A stretch of 64,000 nucleotides of DNA from JBMNGN01 sp050949865 (GCA_050949865.1 JBMNGN010000002.1:62001-126000), one strand, 5' to 3'; positions 34,569-43,749 are shown, numbered from the stretch's first letter. A program made the numbers and translations. Notes: generated by a model from the sequence alone, not told the origin.

Positions 34569-34783
34569 TTTACTATAATTAGCAGGTCTGTGTCAAGATT
34601 TAGTAGGAGAAAGCAGGTGTATAGAATTAGAATGCAGCGGCTAATGCTATACGGCATTGGCCTCAATGGGGGAGAATCGTTAATATTTTCCCTGGTCCTT
34701 AATGTTATGGGAAAAAAGATTTATAATAGATAATAGATTCGCTGCTGGATTGATTCCAGCCGATACAGGCAGGAAAGTTATCT

Positions 34784-35440
34784 ATGAAATGTTTAGTAAT
34801 GGTGAACGGTTTTTACGGTCAATTGAACCGATATAAAGAAAAAATTGAAAAAGCCGATAGCCTATGGTGTGTAGATGGTGGGGCCAATTACGCCTACCAG
34901 ATACAGTTAGTTCCTGACGTAATTGTAGGAGATATGGATTCTATATTGCCTGGTGTTTACCACCATTATAAAGCCCTAGGAGTAGATTTTAGACAGTATC
35001 CCAGGGAAAAGGATAAGGATTACACTACTGATACCCAGTTAGCCATATCGCTAATTAGTGAAAAAGGGTTTGATGATATTACATTTTTGGGCAGTTTGGG
35101 GAATAGACTGGATCATACTTTGGCTAATATATACTGCGGCATGGAATTTTGTGAAAAAGGTGGCAGAATTGAACATTATAATCCTGATTACTCGGTATTC
35201 CTAGTTAAAGATCAGCTAACCTTACAGGGAAATATTGGAGATTTGGTTTCTGTGCTGGCTTTGACCGAAAAGGCTACCGGGGTGTTTGAAGCCGGTTTTG
35301 AATATCCTTTGGAAAATGCAGTATTATACAAGAAATACCCTTATGCAGTATCCAACATCATGCAGTCTAAGGAAGCTTCTATAAGCATAAAAGATGGTAT
35401 GCTTCTCGTTTTCCATTATCGGCTAGATAATAGAGAGTAA
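34784..35440 (+). CDS. thiN: Thiamine pyrophosphokinase
   Basis: A 218-residue enzyme that transfers pyrophosphate from ATP to thiamine. Motifs are WCVDGGANYAYQIQLVPDVI with GDMDSI, EKDKDYTTDTQLAI, and FLGSLGNRLDHTLANI. The C-terminal half is the beta-barrel thiamine-binding domain. Length is standard for COG1564. It is upstream of the cdaA operon, possibly co-transcribed (47-nt gap). About 280 nt upstream of it hold no gene I can support. Confidence 0.9.
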   Translation: MKCLVMVNGFYGQLNRYKEKIEKADSLWCVDGGANYAYQIQLVPDVIVGDMDSILPGVYHHYKALGVDFRQYPREKDKDYTTDTQLAISLISEKGFDDITFLGSLGNRLDHTLANIYCGMEFCEKGGRIEHYNPDYSVFLVKDQLTLQGNIGDLVSVLALTEKATGVFEAGFEYPLENAVLYKKYPYAVSNIMQSKEASISIKDGMLLVFHYRLDNRE

Positions 35441-35487
35441 AAACTACCGATTTCTTTAACAATTGAATTGCCATCGGGGGAAGAAAA

Positions 35488-36348
35488 TTGGATCTAAGCT
35501 TTTTAACCGGAGTATTTGCAAGTCCATGGGATATTATCCGGAGTTTGATCGACATCTCTATAGTTGCCTATGTATTCTATAGAATACTTCGCTGGATTAA
35601 AGGGACACGGGCAGAGCAGCTATTAAAAGGTTTAATCATTCTGCTGGTGTTTTCGGTTATAGCTAGCTCGCTCCAATTAGACATGGTCAACTGGCTGATT
35701 GGCAAGCTGTGGATAGTCTTTGCCATTACCCTGCCAATTGTATTTCAGCCTGAACTCAGGCGGCTGTTGGAGCAGTTGGGCCGGGGAAGTTTTTTTATGC
35801 GCAGTCCGAATACTGGAATGGAGCAGTATGATGTAGTTATTAAAGAGATAACTGATGCGGTTACTGTGCTGGCTCGAAACAAAGTCGGCGCCCTCATTGT
35901 CTTAACTAAAGAAACTGGGATATCAGAACATATGGAAAGTGGAGTAAAACTTGATTCCCTGGTCTCATCCAGCCTTTTAATCAATATATTTGTTCCTAAT
36001 TCTCCTTTGCATGACGGGGCGGTAGTAATAACCAATGGGAGGATTGACAAAGCCGCCTGCTTTCTCCCCCTGAGCGATAATCCTTATGTTGATCAAGAAC
36101 TGGGGACAAGACATCGGGCTGCCCTCGGTATTACTGAAGTATCCGATGCTGTCGCGGTGATAGTATCGGAAGAGACCGGATCTGTATCCCTGGCTATAGA
36201 TGGGAGACTGCAAAGGTATCTTGATGCTCATAGCTTACGAGACATATTGACCCGTAACCTTACCAGTGTTAACAGAACCCCTTTCTCGTTGAAACAGAGG
36301 TGGGCTAATGAATTTAAACGATCCAAAAAAACGGACAATAGGGCTTAA
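35488..36348 (+). CDS. cdaA: Diadenylate cyclase CdaA
   Basis: A 286-residue membrane enzyme that makes cyclic di-AMP from two ATP. Three N-terminal hydrophobic segments (about 18-33, 48-62 and 73-88) are followed by the DAC domain with PLHDGAVVI (DGA at 176-178) and GTRHRAALG (206-210), both intact. TTG 35488 is the start behind GGGGGAAG. Its stop overlaps the start of cdaR by 41 bp, giving translational coupling. It is the conserved Firmicute module cdaA-cdaR-glmM. Confidence 0.95.
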   Translation: MDLSFLTGVFASPWDIIRSLIDISIVAYVFYRILRWIKGTRAEQLLKGLIILLVFSVIASSLQLDMVNWLIGKLWIVFAITLPIVFQPELRRLLEQLGRGSFFMRSPNTGMEQYDVVIKEITDAVTVLARNKVGALIVLTKETGISEHMESGVKLDSLVSSSLLINIFVPNSPLHDGAVVITNGRIDKAACFLPLSDNPYVDQELGTRHRAALGITEVSDAVAVIVSEETGSVSLAIDGRLQRYLDAHSLRDILTRNLTSVNRTPFSLKQRWANEFKRSKKTDNRA

Positions 36349-37228
36349 AATTGCCTCAATCCTGATGGCAGTTTTGCTCTGGTTTTATGTGGTGAACCAG
36401 GGTAGTTTGACTGCAACTCAGAGTCTGGCCGAGGTCAAGCTGCGGTTTTATAATTTGGCTGAAGGATATGCGGTTAAGGCACCGGAAACGGTTTCAGTCA
36501 GGATCTGGGGCCCGGTTGAAGATGCGTCGGAGATAATCGCGTTTGTTGACTTATCAGGGATTGGTGCCGGTTCATTTTCCCTGCCGGTTAATATAGAACC
36601 GGTAAGAGGAGCATTATTTGTCAGTGTAGAGCCCAAAGAAGTCATGGTTGAGGTAGAAGCAGTGAGCGAACGCCAGGTTCCGATTATATATGAAATATCC
36701 CAACCACCACCCCCGGGTTATAAGCTTATCGAAGTAATTACCATTCCGGACAAGTGTTTAATCCGCGGTAATCAGCACAATGTAGAAAACCTAAAAGTGG
36801 TGTGTTCTATAAATCTAAGCAACACTCGCGATATAGATACCTTTACCCTGCCATTAAGCGTTCGCCATGATTCTGGGGATGTGATAGAAGATAATATAAA
36901 GATTGTTCCTGCAACTGTGTTAGTCTACACTGTAGTAAGCCGGGAATTTTCCACTAAAAAAGTCAAGGTTGTTCCTGATGTAGCCAGCAGTGAACAGGCC
37001 GAACTTAAAATAGCCAGAGTAGAGGTATTGCCAGAATATGTCACCATTGCTGGAACGGCGGAAGCAATTAAAAGGGTTAACCAGGTAAGCACTGAAAAAA
37101 TTATGATCGACAGCAGCATGGAGTATGTGGTAAATAATTATAAGGTGGTTGCCCCTGCCGGGTTGAGTGTTTATCCATCTGAAGTCAATGTCAACATAGA
37201 GCTGGCTATTAATTCGGTTATTGAATGA
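36308..37228 (+). CDS. cdaR: CdaR, YbbR-domain regulator of CdaA
   Basis: A 306-residue protein. A single N-terminal membrane anchor (KIASILMAVLLWFYVVNQG) is followed by about three YbbR repeats; recognisable units are VEAVSERQVPIIYEISQPPP and EVLPEYVTIAGTAEAIKRV. It resides outside the membrane and regulates CdaA activity in relatives. It overlaps the cdaA 3' end. Length is somewhat short compared with 4-repeat homologues. Confidence 0.9.
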   Translation: MNLNDPKKRTIGLKIASILMAVLLWFYVVNQGSLTATQSLAEVKLRFYNLAEGYAVKAPETVSVRIWGPVEDASEIIAFVDLSGIGAGSFSLPVNIEPVRGALFVSVEPKEVMVEVEAVSERQVPIIYEISQPPPPGYKLIEVITIPDKCLIRGNQHNVENLKVVCSINLSNTRDIDTFTLPLSVRHDSGDVIEDNIKIVPATVLVYTVVSREFSTKKVKVVPDVASSEQAELKIARVEVLPEYVTIAGTAEAIKRVNQVSTEKIMIDSSMEYVVNNYKVVAPAGLSVYPSEVNVNIELAINSVIE

Positions 37229-37308
37229 GCCGATTAACATTCCGGGTTAAAATTGCATAAACACTAAATATGCATATTTTTTATTTTTGTTGTGGAGGTA
37301 GTATAAAA

Positions 37309-38679
37309 TTGGGTATTTTGTTTGGGACCGATGGAGTAAGGGGAATTGCTAACCTTGAACTTACCCCGGAAATGGTTTTCGATTTGGGTCGGGCTGGTAG
37401 TTATGTCCTAGCCAAGCAGTATAAAGCAGCGAGACCTAGGATTATGGTAGGAAAAGATACCCGGATATCTGGTGATATGCTTGAAGCTGCGCTTGTAGCG
37501 GGAATCCTCTCAACCGGAGCAGATGTTCTTACATTAGGTGTTATACCAACTCCAGCAGTTGCTTACTTGACTCAAAAATATAAAGCTTCCTGTGGAATAG
37601 TAATATCAGCTTCCCATAATCCGGTTCAAGATAACGGAATCAAATTCTTTGGCAGTTCAGGATACAAACTGCCTGATGAAATAGAAGATGAAATTGAGGC
37701 TCTAGTATTGGCTGGAACCCGCAGTTTAACCCGAATGAAAGGAAAGGAGATTGGACGGGTTTACGATGTTCCAGAAGCATTAAATAATTACCTTAGCCAT
37801 CTGATTAGCTGTTATTCCCTTAACACTGATTTAAGCAATTTAACTATTGTAGTTGATTGTGCCAATGGTGCCGCTTATACTGCCGCACCGGAAATGTGGA
37901 AAAGGTTAGGGGCCAAAGTAATCCCCATCAATAATACCCCCAATGGGATTAACATTAATGAGGGGTGCGGGTCAACTGATACCGAAAGTTTGAAGAGGGC
38001 GGTTTTGCATTATAAGGCTGATATTGGAATAGCTTATGATGGAGATGCTGATAGGTGTATTGCTATAGATGAATTGGGCAATGAAATCGATGGGGACTAT
38101 ATTCTCCTGATAACTGCTCTTGATATGCACCGCAGAGGGCTCCTTAATCCCCCAGCAATAGTAGCAACTGTTATGAGCAATATAGGATTGGATATTGCCC
38201 TGCGTAGGGAAAATGTATCTATCAATAGCTGCCAGGTGGGAGACAGGTATGTATTGGAAAAGATGAGGGAAACTGGATGTATCGTGGGTGGAGAGCAATC
38301 AGGACACATTATTTTCCTTGAACATGCCACAACCGGCGATGGTCTTTTGACTTCTTTAAAACTGGCAGAGGTTTTGAAACGCAATGGCCTTAAGCTCTCT
38401 GAATTGGCCAGGGAGATGGATAAGTATCCCCAGATTATGGTTAATATCAAAGTTGAAAATAAAGAACAAACCATGTGCCATGATGCAGTAATTGAATCAA
38501 TAAATAAGGGCCAGGCCAAACTGGGGGAGTGGGGGAAACTAGTAGTACGCCCGTCAGGGACTGAACCCTTGGTAAGGATTATGGCTCAGGGAGCCAATAG
38601 GAATGTCCTGGAGGAGGTAGTTCAAGAAATCCGGCAGACCATTGAGGGAATTATAGAAAAGCGCCAGAGCCTTGGATAA
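37309..38679 (+). CDS. glmM: Phosphoglucosamine mutase
   Basis: A 456-residue enzyme that converts glucosamine-6-P to glucosamine-1-P for peptidoglycan. It starts LFGTDGVRGIANLELTPEM. The phosphoserine is Ser102 in VISASHNPVQDNG, the metal loop is AYDGDADRCIAID, the sugar loop GGEQSGHIIF and the phosphate loop VRPSGTEPLVRIM. TTG 37309, after GTGGAGGTA, is chosen; the longer frame from 37270 adds unrelated residues. GlmM binds and tunes CdaA in relatives, which explains the gene order. Confidence 0.95.
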   Translation: MGILFGTDGVRGIANLELTPEMVFDLGRAGSYVLAKQYKAARPRIMVGKDTRISGDMLEAALVAGILSTGADVLTLGVIPTPAVAYLTQKYKASCGIVISASHNPVQDNGIKFFGSSGYKLPDEIEDEIEALVLAGTRSLTRMKGKEIGRVYDVPEALNNYLSHLISCYSLNTDLSNLTIVVDCANGAAYTAAPEMWKRLGAKVIPINNTPNGININEGCGSTDTESLKRAVLHYKADIGIAYDGDADRCIAIDELGNEIDGDYILLITALDMHRRGLLNPPAIVATVMSNIGLDIALRRENVSINSCQVGDRYVLEKMRETGCIVGGEQSGHIIFLEHATTGDGLLTSLKLAEVLKRNGLKLSELAREMDKYPQIMVNIKVENKEQTMCHDAVIESINKGQAKLGEWGKLVVRPSGTEPLVRIMAQGANRNVLEEVVQEIRQTIEGIIEKRQSLG

Positions 38680-38867
38680 AGGTTGACGGGTCGGGGGTTA
38701 ATCGATTTATCGGCGGGTGCCCCCCGGTATGCCGCCATCGTTATGCAGCTTACAAAGCCATTTGGCAATAAATGGACAAAAAGCATCAATAGGGTATTTT
38801 TCGAAGCAAAACCAGGTTTAATATACAAATAAATATTGGAGTTACCCGGAGGGTTATAGGAGTAATA

Positions 38868-38897
38868 GGGAAGCAGGAAGAATACGTCCTGCTTCCC
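38868..38897 (+). terminator. Terminator after glmM
   Basis: GGGAAGCAGGA (38868-38878) pairs perfectly with TCCTGCTTCCC (38887-38897) around an 8-nt loop, followed by TTCTTC. The 320 bases between glmM and the next gene hold nothing else that I can support. Confidence 0.7.
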
Positions 38898-39001
38898 TTC
38901 TTCGTGCGCCCTGCCGGGCGCAGTCTAATGGGTTAAAGTTCCTAGTGTGCCGAGCACATAGCCAGGGGCTCGATTGGTTTATGGCTTAAAAATCTTAGTT
39001 A

Positions 39002-39541
39002 TTAATCCTCATAGCAGTCATCAGCCAGCGGACCTACTCCCAGAGCATTTATGCTTGGGCTGGTAATGGCGACACAGTCAACATCATCGCTCTCTACATT
39101 AGTTAACTCAACCGTATAATGATTGCATCCCGGGCATTCATCGCATCCACACCAGGTAAAACTAAATGAATCTACGGTTTCAAACCGGTCATTGTCTTGA
39201 AAATCTCTCTCAAAGTTCCAGGTTCCCAGGGGAATCCGGCCACCAAACTTAGTAGTCTTAAACAGTGTGAAAGTCAGGCGCAGATCGTCTGAATCATTGT
39301 CCCTGAACATAATTATGCAAGAAAAGTCGACCTTCACAGTAGGTTTTTTCAGGTCCGAGGTGTCCAAAACTACACTTCCAAGGACATAAGGGTTGATTAA
39401 TTGGGATTTATTCTCACTATGTTGGGGGATGACAAGACCACTGCCGGTTCCACAAGCTAAGATAGTCTGGTTAATTTTGGGACGGCGAGGACGGCGATCA
39501 CCGTAGTCTCTTTCACAACAATCATCTTTGTAATTAGTCAT
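39002..39541 (-). CDS. DUF4489 family protein
   Basis: A 179-residue acidic protein with no signal peptide. The segment ILACGTGSGLVIPQ, then VLGSVVLDTSDLKKPTVKVD and FSCIIMFRD, is the DUF4489 pattern found in spore-forming clostridia. A Cys-rich N-terminus (DDCCERDYGDRRPRRPK) and CGCDECPGC may cross-link or bind metal. Shine-Dalgarno AAGGAG is 9 nt upstream. A spore-surface or coat role has been guessed for such proteins; this is unproven. Confidence 0.75.
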   Translation of the reverse strand: MTNYKDDCCERDYGDRRPRRPKINQTILACGTGSGLVIPQHSENKSQLINPYVLGSVVLDTSDLKKPTVKVDFSCIIMFRDNDSDDLRLTFTLFKTTKFGGRIPLGTWNFERDFQDNDRFETVDSFSFTWCGCDECPGCNHYTVELTNVESDDVDCVAITSPSINALGVGPLADDCYED

Positions 39542-40054
39542 CTTTAAAAACTCCTTTCTTAGATAAAACTTGAAAAGCTGGGCCGGCTAGATCGGCACTC
39601 AAGTTTGGTCAATCGCTTTTCTACCATATAATATTGAATTGGGGAGGAAACTGTTACATTGCCTAGCATTTTTTTACACAGGTTCTAACTTGTTGATCTA
39701 TTTCCCAAATTAAACTTCTATGGCCGGAATTACGTTAAAAAACAGAGTCAGTTAACTGAAATGTTTTTAAATTTGTAATGCCGGCCAGAACGAAGGCTCG
39801 GGAAGCTAAATTAGTATGGGTAGAAATTTTTAACTGAGAATTGATGTAATTTCTAAAGCCAGTAATCATTTTGCTCCTTTGCAATCGTAGTTAGATGGCA
39901 GACCGGTAAAACGGTAAAAAAACTACTTGATAAATAGGGGGTTGTAAAAAAACAGAGTCTTATAAAAATTGCCAGCGGTGTCTTCGTTTTCAAGGATTAA
40001 TAATCCTGGAAAGTTTGAGGCAAGCTATTTAGAAAAACGGGAGGTGGCCCCAAA
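39542..40054. other. Long non-coding stretch upstream of sspH
   Basis: There is no supportable gene in these ~510 bases. A long-range inverted repeat (TGGCCGGAATTAC at 39721-39733 and GTAATGCCGGCCA at 39775-39787, one mismatch) could form a stem. A 13-nt direct repeat AAAAAACAGAGTC occurs at 39737-39749 and 39947-39959. The palindrome TCAGTTAACTGA lies next to the first copy. Confidence 0.5.
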
Positions 40055-40225
40055 ATGATGGCCTATAGAGCCAGGCAAATAATGGATTCTTTAGGAGTGA
40101 TCGAGGTCAAATATCAGGGCAATCCAGTTTGGATCGAGGAGGTGGAAGGAGATTCAGCTATGGTAAGATTCCTTGATTCAGGCAAAAAAATAAAAGTGCC
40201 GGTAAATATGCTGGCGGAAGGTTAG
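40055..40225 (+). CDS. sspH: Small acid-soluble spore protein, SspH family
   Basis: A 56-residue protein: MMAYRARQIMDSLGVIEVKY then QGNPVWIEEV and KKIKVPVNMLAEG. This matches the SASP-H family (RAxxI...VxYxGxPVxIExV...V.VxxL). It would be made in the forespore under sigma-G and packed in the spore core. Start ATG 40055 (or 40058) behind GGGAGGTGG. It is direct evidence that the organism sporulates. Confidence 0.85.
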   Translation: MMAYRARQIMDSLGVIEVKYQGNPVWIEEVEGDSAMVRFLDSGKKIKVPVNMLAEG

Positions 40226-40244
40226 CAGGCCTGGAATGAAGCGG

Positions 40245-41484
40245 TTAGTAGAGCTGGCCGCTTTCTTTCTCAATTGGTGTATCAGGCAGGCTGCTTAGCC
40301 AAACATAACAGGTAATCCCCGATAGTAATAGGCTGGCAGGCAGGGCTATAGGTGGTACAGTTACCTCCAAATACGCCGGTTTGTATACCACAGGATTATA
40401 GATGCCTGGTTGCCCTGGCCGGTGGTAAATCAATCGGTAATTAACGGCCTGACCCGAGTATTATCTTTTAGCAGCAAGCCAGCATCTTTAATTATAATGT
40501 CACCGGCGGTCAGTCCTTCGGTTACTTCAATAAAATCACGATCATACATACCGGTGACTATTGGCCGGGTTTTAATGCGGTCCTTCTCTACCAGCAAGAC
40601 TTCTTTACGCTCCTCATTTATGTGGCGGACTGATTGCCTGGGAATAACCAGCACCTTTTCCTTAGAATTGGTATAAATGCTTACCCTTACTTCGTATCCC
40701 GGTTTTAGCTGGTCATAATTATCAAGGGTGATTATAACCGGAACCCTTCTTTGAACTACTCCCAAGGCTGAAAGTTTTTCTTCTGCCTTGGGGTAAATGG
40801 TTTGCACCTTGCCGGTAATCTCTTCATGGGCTATAGAAGGGGAGGTGATTACCGCCTTTTGTCCTACCTGGACATCTTTAATATCATCGGTTAGTATCTC
40901 TGCCCTAACCTCCAGGGTTTCATTTGCAGCAAGGCTTCCTGTTGACGGTTGATAATCAGGATTTTTTCCGTTTCTTTAACACTCTCTTCATATTTTTGCA
41001 CCAAAGCCCGGGCTATGGCAACCCTTTGCTGTTCACCTCCGCTTAACTGGGAAGGGAAATGGTGCATCCGATCCTTGAGACCGACTGCTTCCAGTAATTC
41101 AGGTACGGGAAAAGGGTTTTGTACTAAATCCCCTGCCAGTTGTACGTTTTCATAGGCAGTCAAATCTGAAATCAGATTATAAAACTGGAAAACGAAGCCC
41201 ACTTCATGGCGCCGGAAAATGGTTAATAAATCCTCATCTGCCTTGGATAAATCCCGGTTATCAAAAATTATTTCTCCAGTGGTGGGTTTTTCCATACCCC
41301 CAATAATATTTAAAAGGGTACTCTTGCCTGAACCGCTGGGGCCAAGTATTACCAGCAGTTCCCCGCTGTAAATCTCAAGATTGGTTTCCTGCAAGGCTTT
41401 TACCTTAATCTCGCCCATATCGTAGGTTTTGGATATTCTATTCAAGGCCATTAATACAGGTCTGGGCATAGTAGTGTCCCCCAT
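40245..41484 (-). pseudogene. Decayed ABC exporter locus: truncated LolD/MacB-type ATPase joined to membrane-fusion protein remnant
   Basis: The frame 40891-41484 starts as a normal ABC ATPase with Walker A GPSGSGKSTLLN and signature LSGGEQQRVAIARALVQ. Then, where Walker B should follow, it switches to KYEESVKETEKILIINRQQE, which looks like the coiled coil of a membrane-fusion adaptor. After a frame change near 40920 the adaptor continues (ETLEVRAEILTDDIKDVQV, ITGKVQTIYPKAEEKLSALG, VIPRQSVRHI) to 40430. A 62-aa frame (40245-40433) with one hydrophobic stretch follows. The simplest explanation is a deletion that removed the ATPase C-terminus, any permease and the adaptor N-terminus, plus a frameshift. 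No functional transporter is expected. Confidence 0.75.
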
Positions 41485-41698
41485 TGAAAATTAAACCATA
41501 TAATCTTATTTCGACAACCGCCGGGTTGGTCCTTTTAGAAATATCTAGATTTTCTATAAAGGCCAAGTACAGTTAACCCATAGACTATGGAGCTTGGAAC
41601 AAGGGGGTTAAGATAAATAATTATAAGTAATACTATCAATATATACTGGTTTTAGGCTATATTAAGATAAATGCTCTGGAAAGAAGGTTAGATCTTCG

Positions 41699-42739
41699 GT
41701 GAGAAAAGTGGCGGTTGCCATGAGCGGGGGTATTGACAGTTCAGTTGCTGCCTTGCTGTTAAAAGACCAGGGTTACGAAATCCTGGGAATTACTATGAAG
41801 CTGTGGCACGACAATAACCAGGAGGTGGATGATGCCCGCAGTGTTGCCATCCAACTCGGTATTCCTCATCAGGTAATTGATTTAAAACCCCAATTCATTA
41901 ACCGGGTAGTTGATTATTTTTGCCGGGAATATTTATCAGGGAGAACCCCCAATCCCTGTGTAATATGCAATTATTATATTAAATTCGGATTGCTTTTGGA
42001 AAAGGCCATGGAATTGGGGGCGGAATTTCTTGCTACCGGTCATTATGCCAGGGTGGTTAGGGAATCAGATGGTCGGATGGCCCTGCTAGCCGCACTGCAT
42101 CCCAGGAAGGATCAGAGTTATGTACTATATCGATTGACCCAGGCTCAGCTTAAGCGGGTTATCCTGCCACTTGGCCATTATTCTAAGGATGAAGTTATAC
42201 AGTTAGCTAGACAGCACCGGTTGGCGGTATCAGGCAAGACTGAAAGCCAGGAAATCTGTTTCGTTTCATCCATGAACTACGGGGACTTTATAGAAAAATT
42301 TGCCGCTGTGGAGCACTTGCAAGGAGAATTTAAACTGTCCAACGGTAAAAGCCTGGGACCTCATCGGGGAATTCATCGCTATACTATCGGCCAGCGCAAG
42401 GGCTTAGGCCTGGCCCTGGGATTTCCAGCCTATGTGACTGGCATAGATGCTAAAACCAATACGGTTTGGGTAGGCTCAAATGAAAGTCTGTATCATAAAG
42501 CCCTTATTGCTGAAGATTTCACCTTTATTTCTGGTGAGGTTCCTGATGATTCCATCAAAGCATTGGCTAAGATCAGGTACCTTGCGCCGAAAGTTGAGGC
42601 AGTTGCTACCCCAATTTCTGAATCGGAGGTCAAAATTAGCTTTAAGGCACCCCAAAGGGCTATAACTCCCGGACAGTCAGTAGTATTGTACGATGGCGAA
42701 AAGGTTCTGGGCGGAGGTATTATAGCCCGGTACTTCTAG
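41699..42739 (+). CDS. mnmA: tRNA-specific 2-thiouridylase
   Basis: A 346-residue enzyme that makes s2U34 in tRNA Lys/Glu/Gln. The PP-loop is VAMSGGIDSSVAALLL. RTPNPCVICNYYIKFG has C87xxC90, and the distal cysteine C187 is in TESQEICFVS. The CxxC plus Cys arrangement differs from the DxxC of E. coli and may hold an Fe-S cluster. C-terminal tRNA-binding and beta-barrel domains are present. GTG 41699 is the start; the Shine-Dalgarno AGAAGG is 11 nt away. A cysteine-desulfurase-like gene lies 1.7 kb downstream. Confidence 0.93.
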   Translation: MRKVAVAMSGGIDSSVAALLLKDQGYEILGITMKLWHDNNQEVDDARSVAIQLGIPHQVIDLKPQFINRVVDYFCREYLSGRTPNPCVICNYYIKFGLLLEKAMELGAEFLATGHYARVVRESDGRMALLAALHPRKDQSYVLYRLTQAQLKRVILPLGHYSKDEVIQLARQHRLAVSGKTESQEICFVSSMNYGDFIEKFAAVEHLQGEFKLSNGKSLGPHRGIHRYTIGQRKGLGLALGFPAYVTGIDAKTNTVWVGSNESLYHKALIAEDFTFISGEVPDDSIKALAKIRYLAPKVEAVATPISESEVKISFKAPQRAITPGQSVVLYDGEKVLGGGIIARYF

Positions 42740-42758
42740 TTAAAGCAGCATTACAAGG

Positions 42759-42872
42759 TTAGGCTTTAAAAACAATAAAAACCCCTACGGTAAGAAGGTA
42801 TCCAGTAACCGCCATACCTGCTGCTCCGGCCAGAGCCTGATACAATTCCTTTTTTGTAAATCCCCTAAACAT
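42759..42872 (-). CDS. 37-aa single-pass membrane peptide, putatively LexA-controlled
   Basis: Reads MFRGFTKKELYQALAGAAGM, then AVTGYLLTVGVFIVFKA and stop. The basic N-terminus is followed by one hydrophobic helix of about 20 residues, so it should insert in the inner membrane. It starts at ATG 42872 with Shine-Dalgarno GGGGAGG 11 nt upstream and stops at 42759. The promoter is near-consensus and carries two LexA-type boxes, so DNA damage should induce it. Its size and topology recall SOS-induced membrane peptides that stop division or depolarise membranes (YneA, TisB), but there is no sequence match that I can claim. Confidence 0.65.
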   Translation of the reverse strand: MFRGFTKKELYQALAGAAGMAVTGYLLTVGVFIVFKA

Positions 42873-42895
42873 TAAATGTATTTCCTCCCCTTGAC

Positions 42896-42943
42896 AGAAC
42901 TGATGTTCGATTTAATTATAACCGAACAAAAGTTCGATTGCAA
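42896..42943 (-). promoter_or_regulatory. SOS-type promoter with two LexA/DinR boxes
   Basis: On the minus strand, -35 TTGCAA (42943-42938) and -10 TATAAT (42920-42915) are separated by 17 bp. The spacer holds CGAACAAAAGTTCG (42923-42936), a perfect match to the Gram-positive LexA half-sites CGAAC-N4-GTTCG. A second copy, AGAACTGATGTTCG (42896-42909), with one mismatch, covers the start-site region. LexA bound to both would block transcription of the 37-aa gene. Confidence 0.8.
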
Positions 42944-43036
42944 ATAAAATTTTGCCAGAACAGCTTTAGATCAGAACAAAAATAAGGGAGCTTTAAAAAT
43001 ACTGGGATGGGATGTTATGAGATGTAAAAGAAAAAA

Positions 43037-43056
43037 GGGGTCTTTTCAAAGAACCC
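43037..43056 (-). terminator. Terminator of the lipoprotein gene
   Basis: On the minus strand, a stem of GGGTTCTTT with AAAGACCCC-like pairing (43056-43037) is followed by a U-tract from the A-run at 43031-43036. Confidence 0.5.
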
Positions 43057-43101
43057 AATCCCATACAAGGGTACTGATAGGATGTAGAGCAGGCCAATAA
43101 T

Positions 43102-43749
43102 TTATTGCTTGATGGTATAATCCTGCAGGCTTGATGTTACCCGGAAGTCACCGGAGATATATTCCCTTTTTACCATGCCAATGCCTTCCTTAAAGAATTC
43201 ATTAATTAGGTAGTCATTTCCGGTAGTCTGGACATGCAGACAGTCTTCAAAAACCCCGGCTGGGGTGTGGACTTTGGCTTTAAGGTCTATAATTTCTGAG
43301 GAACCATCTGATGTTTCCCAGGCAGTGCCAACTTCAATGGGTGCTTTGATAATGGTCTTATTGTCATTTTGGGGCAGGTTGGTTTCCAATAGGTTTTCAG
43401 GGTTGTAGACTTCACCTTCAAAATATACCCTGGTAATATCTTCATCGTTTACCTGAAAGACTACCGCCATTACTGTACCACCATTATCCTCTTTTATCTG
43501 GGCTAGATTGTTCTTAGCAAACAAGACTTCTCTCGAAAAGCTGGCAAATTCATTTCCCTCTCCCTGGTATACCCAGGTGCTGCCAACCGTTAGGGGAAAA
43601 TACGATTTAATATTGGCCGGGGCTTCTGAAACCTCATTATCGTTATTGTCAGTCCGGTTTTGCTCTGTATTACATCCTGCAGCCAGGAATAGAATCAGGC
43701 ATAAAAACCCCAGCCGGGACAGGAAAATAAGACTGCTTTTTAAGCTCAT
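43102..43749 (-). CDS. Putative lipoprotein, 215 aa
   Basis: A signal peptide (LSRLGFLCLILFLAAGC) with lipobox LAAGC and mature Cys at about residue 26. After an Asn/Asp-rich linker comes SYFPLTVGSTWVYQGEG, a motif common to a family of Firmicute extracellular lipoproteins of unknown function. The rest is beta-rich. Probably anchored on the outer face of the membrane. It is divergent from the mop gene. Confidence 0.8.
   Translation of the reverse strand: MSLKSSLIFLSRLGFLCLILFLAAGCNTEQNRTDNNDNEVSEAPANIKSYFPLTVGSTWVYQGEGNEFASFSREVLFAKNNLAQIKEDNGGTVMAVVFQVNDEDITRVYFEGEVYNPENLLETNLPQNDNKTIIKAPIEVGTAWETSDGSSEIIDLKAKVHTPAGVFEDCLHVQTTGNDYLINEFFKEGIGMVKREYISGDFRVTSSLQDYTIKQ

Noticed and set aside
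34536..34733. 65-codon frame upstream of thiN
   Set aside because: It has no ribosome-binding site, a basic random-looking composition, and overlaps the ferredoxin promoter.
39737..39959. Direct repeats suggesting a CRISPR or transposon
   Set aside because: Only two copies, 210 bp apart, with no transposase and no regular spacing.
42932..42940. GTTCGATTG resembling a tRNA T-loop
   Set aside because: There is no cloverleaf around it; the bases belong to the LexA-type box and promoter.
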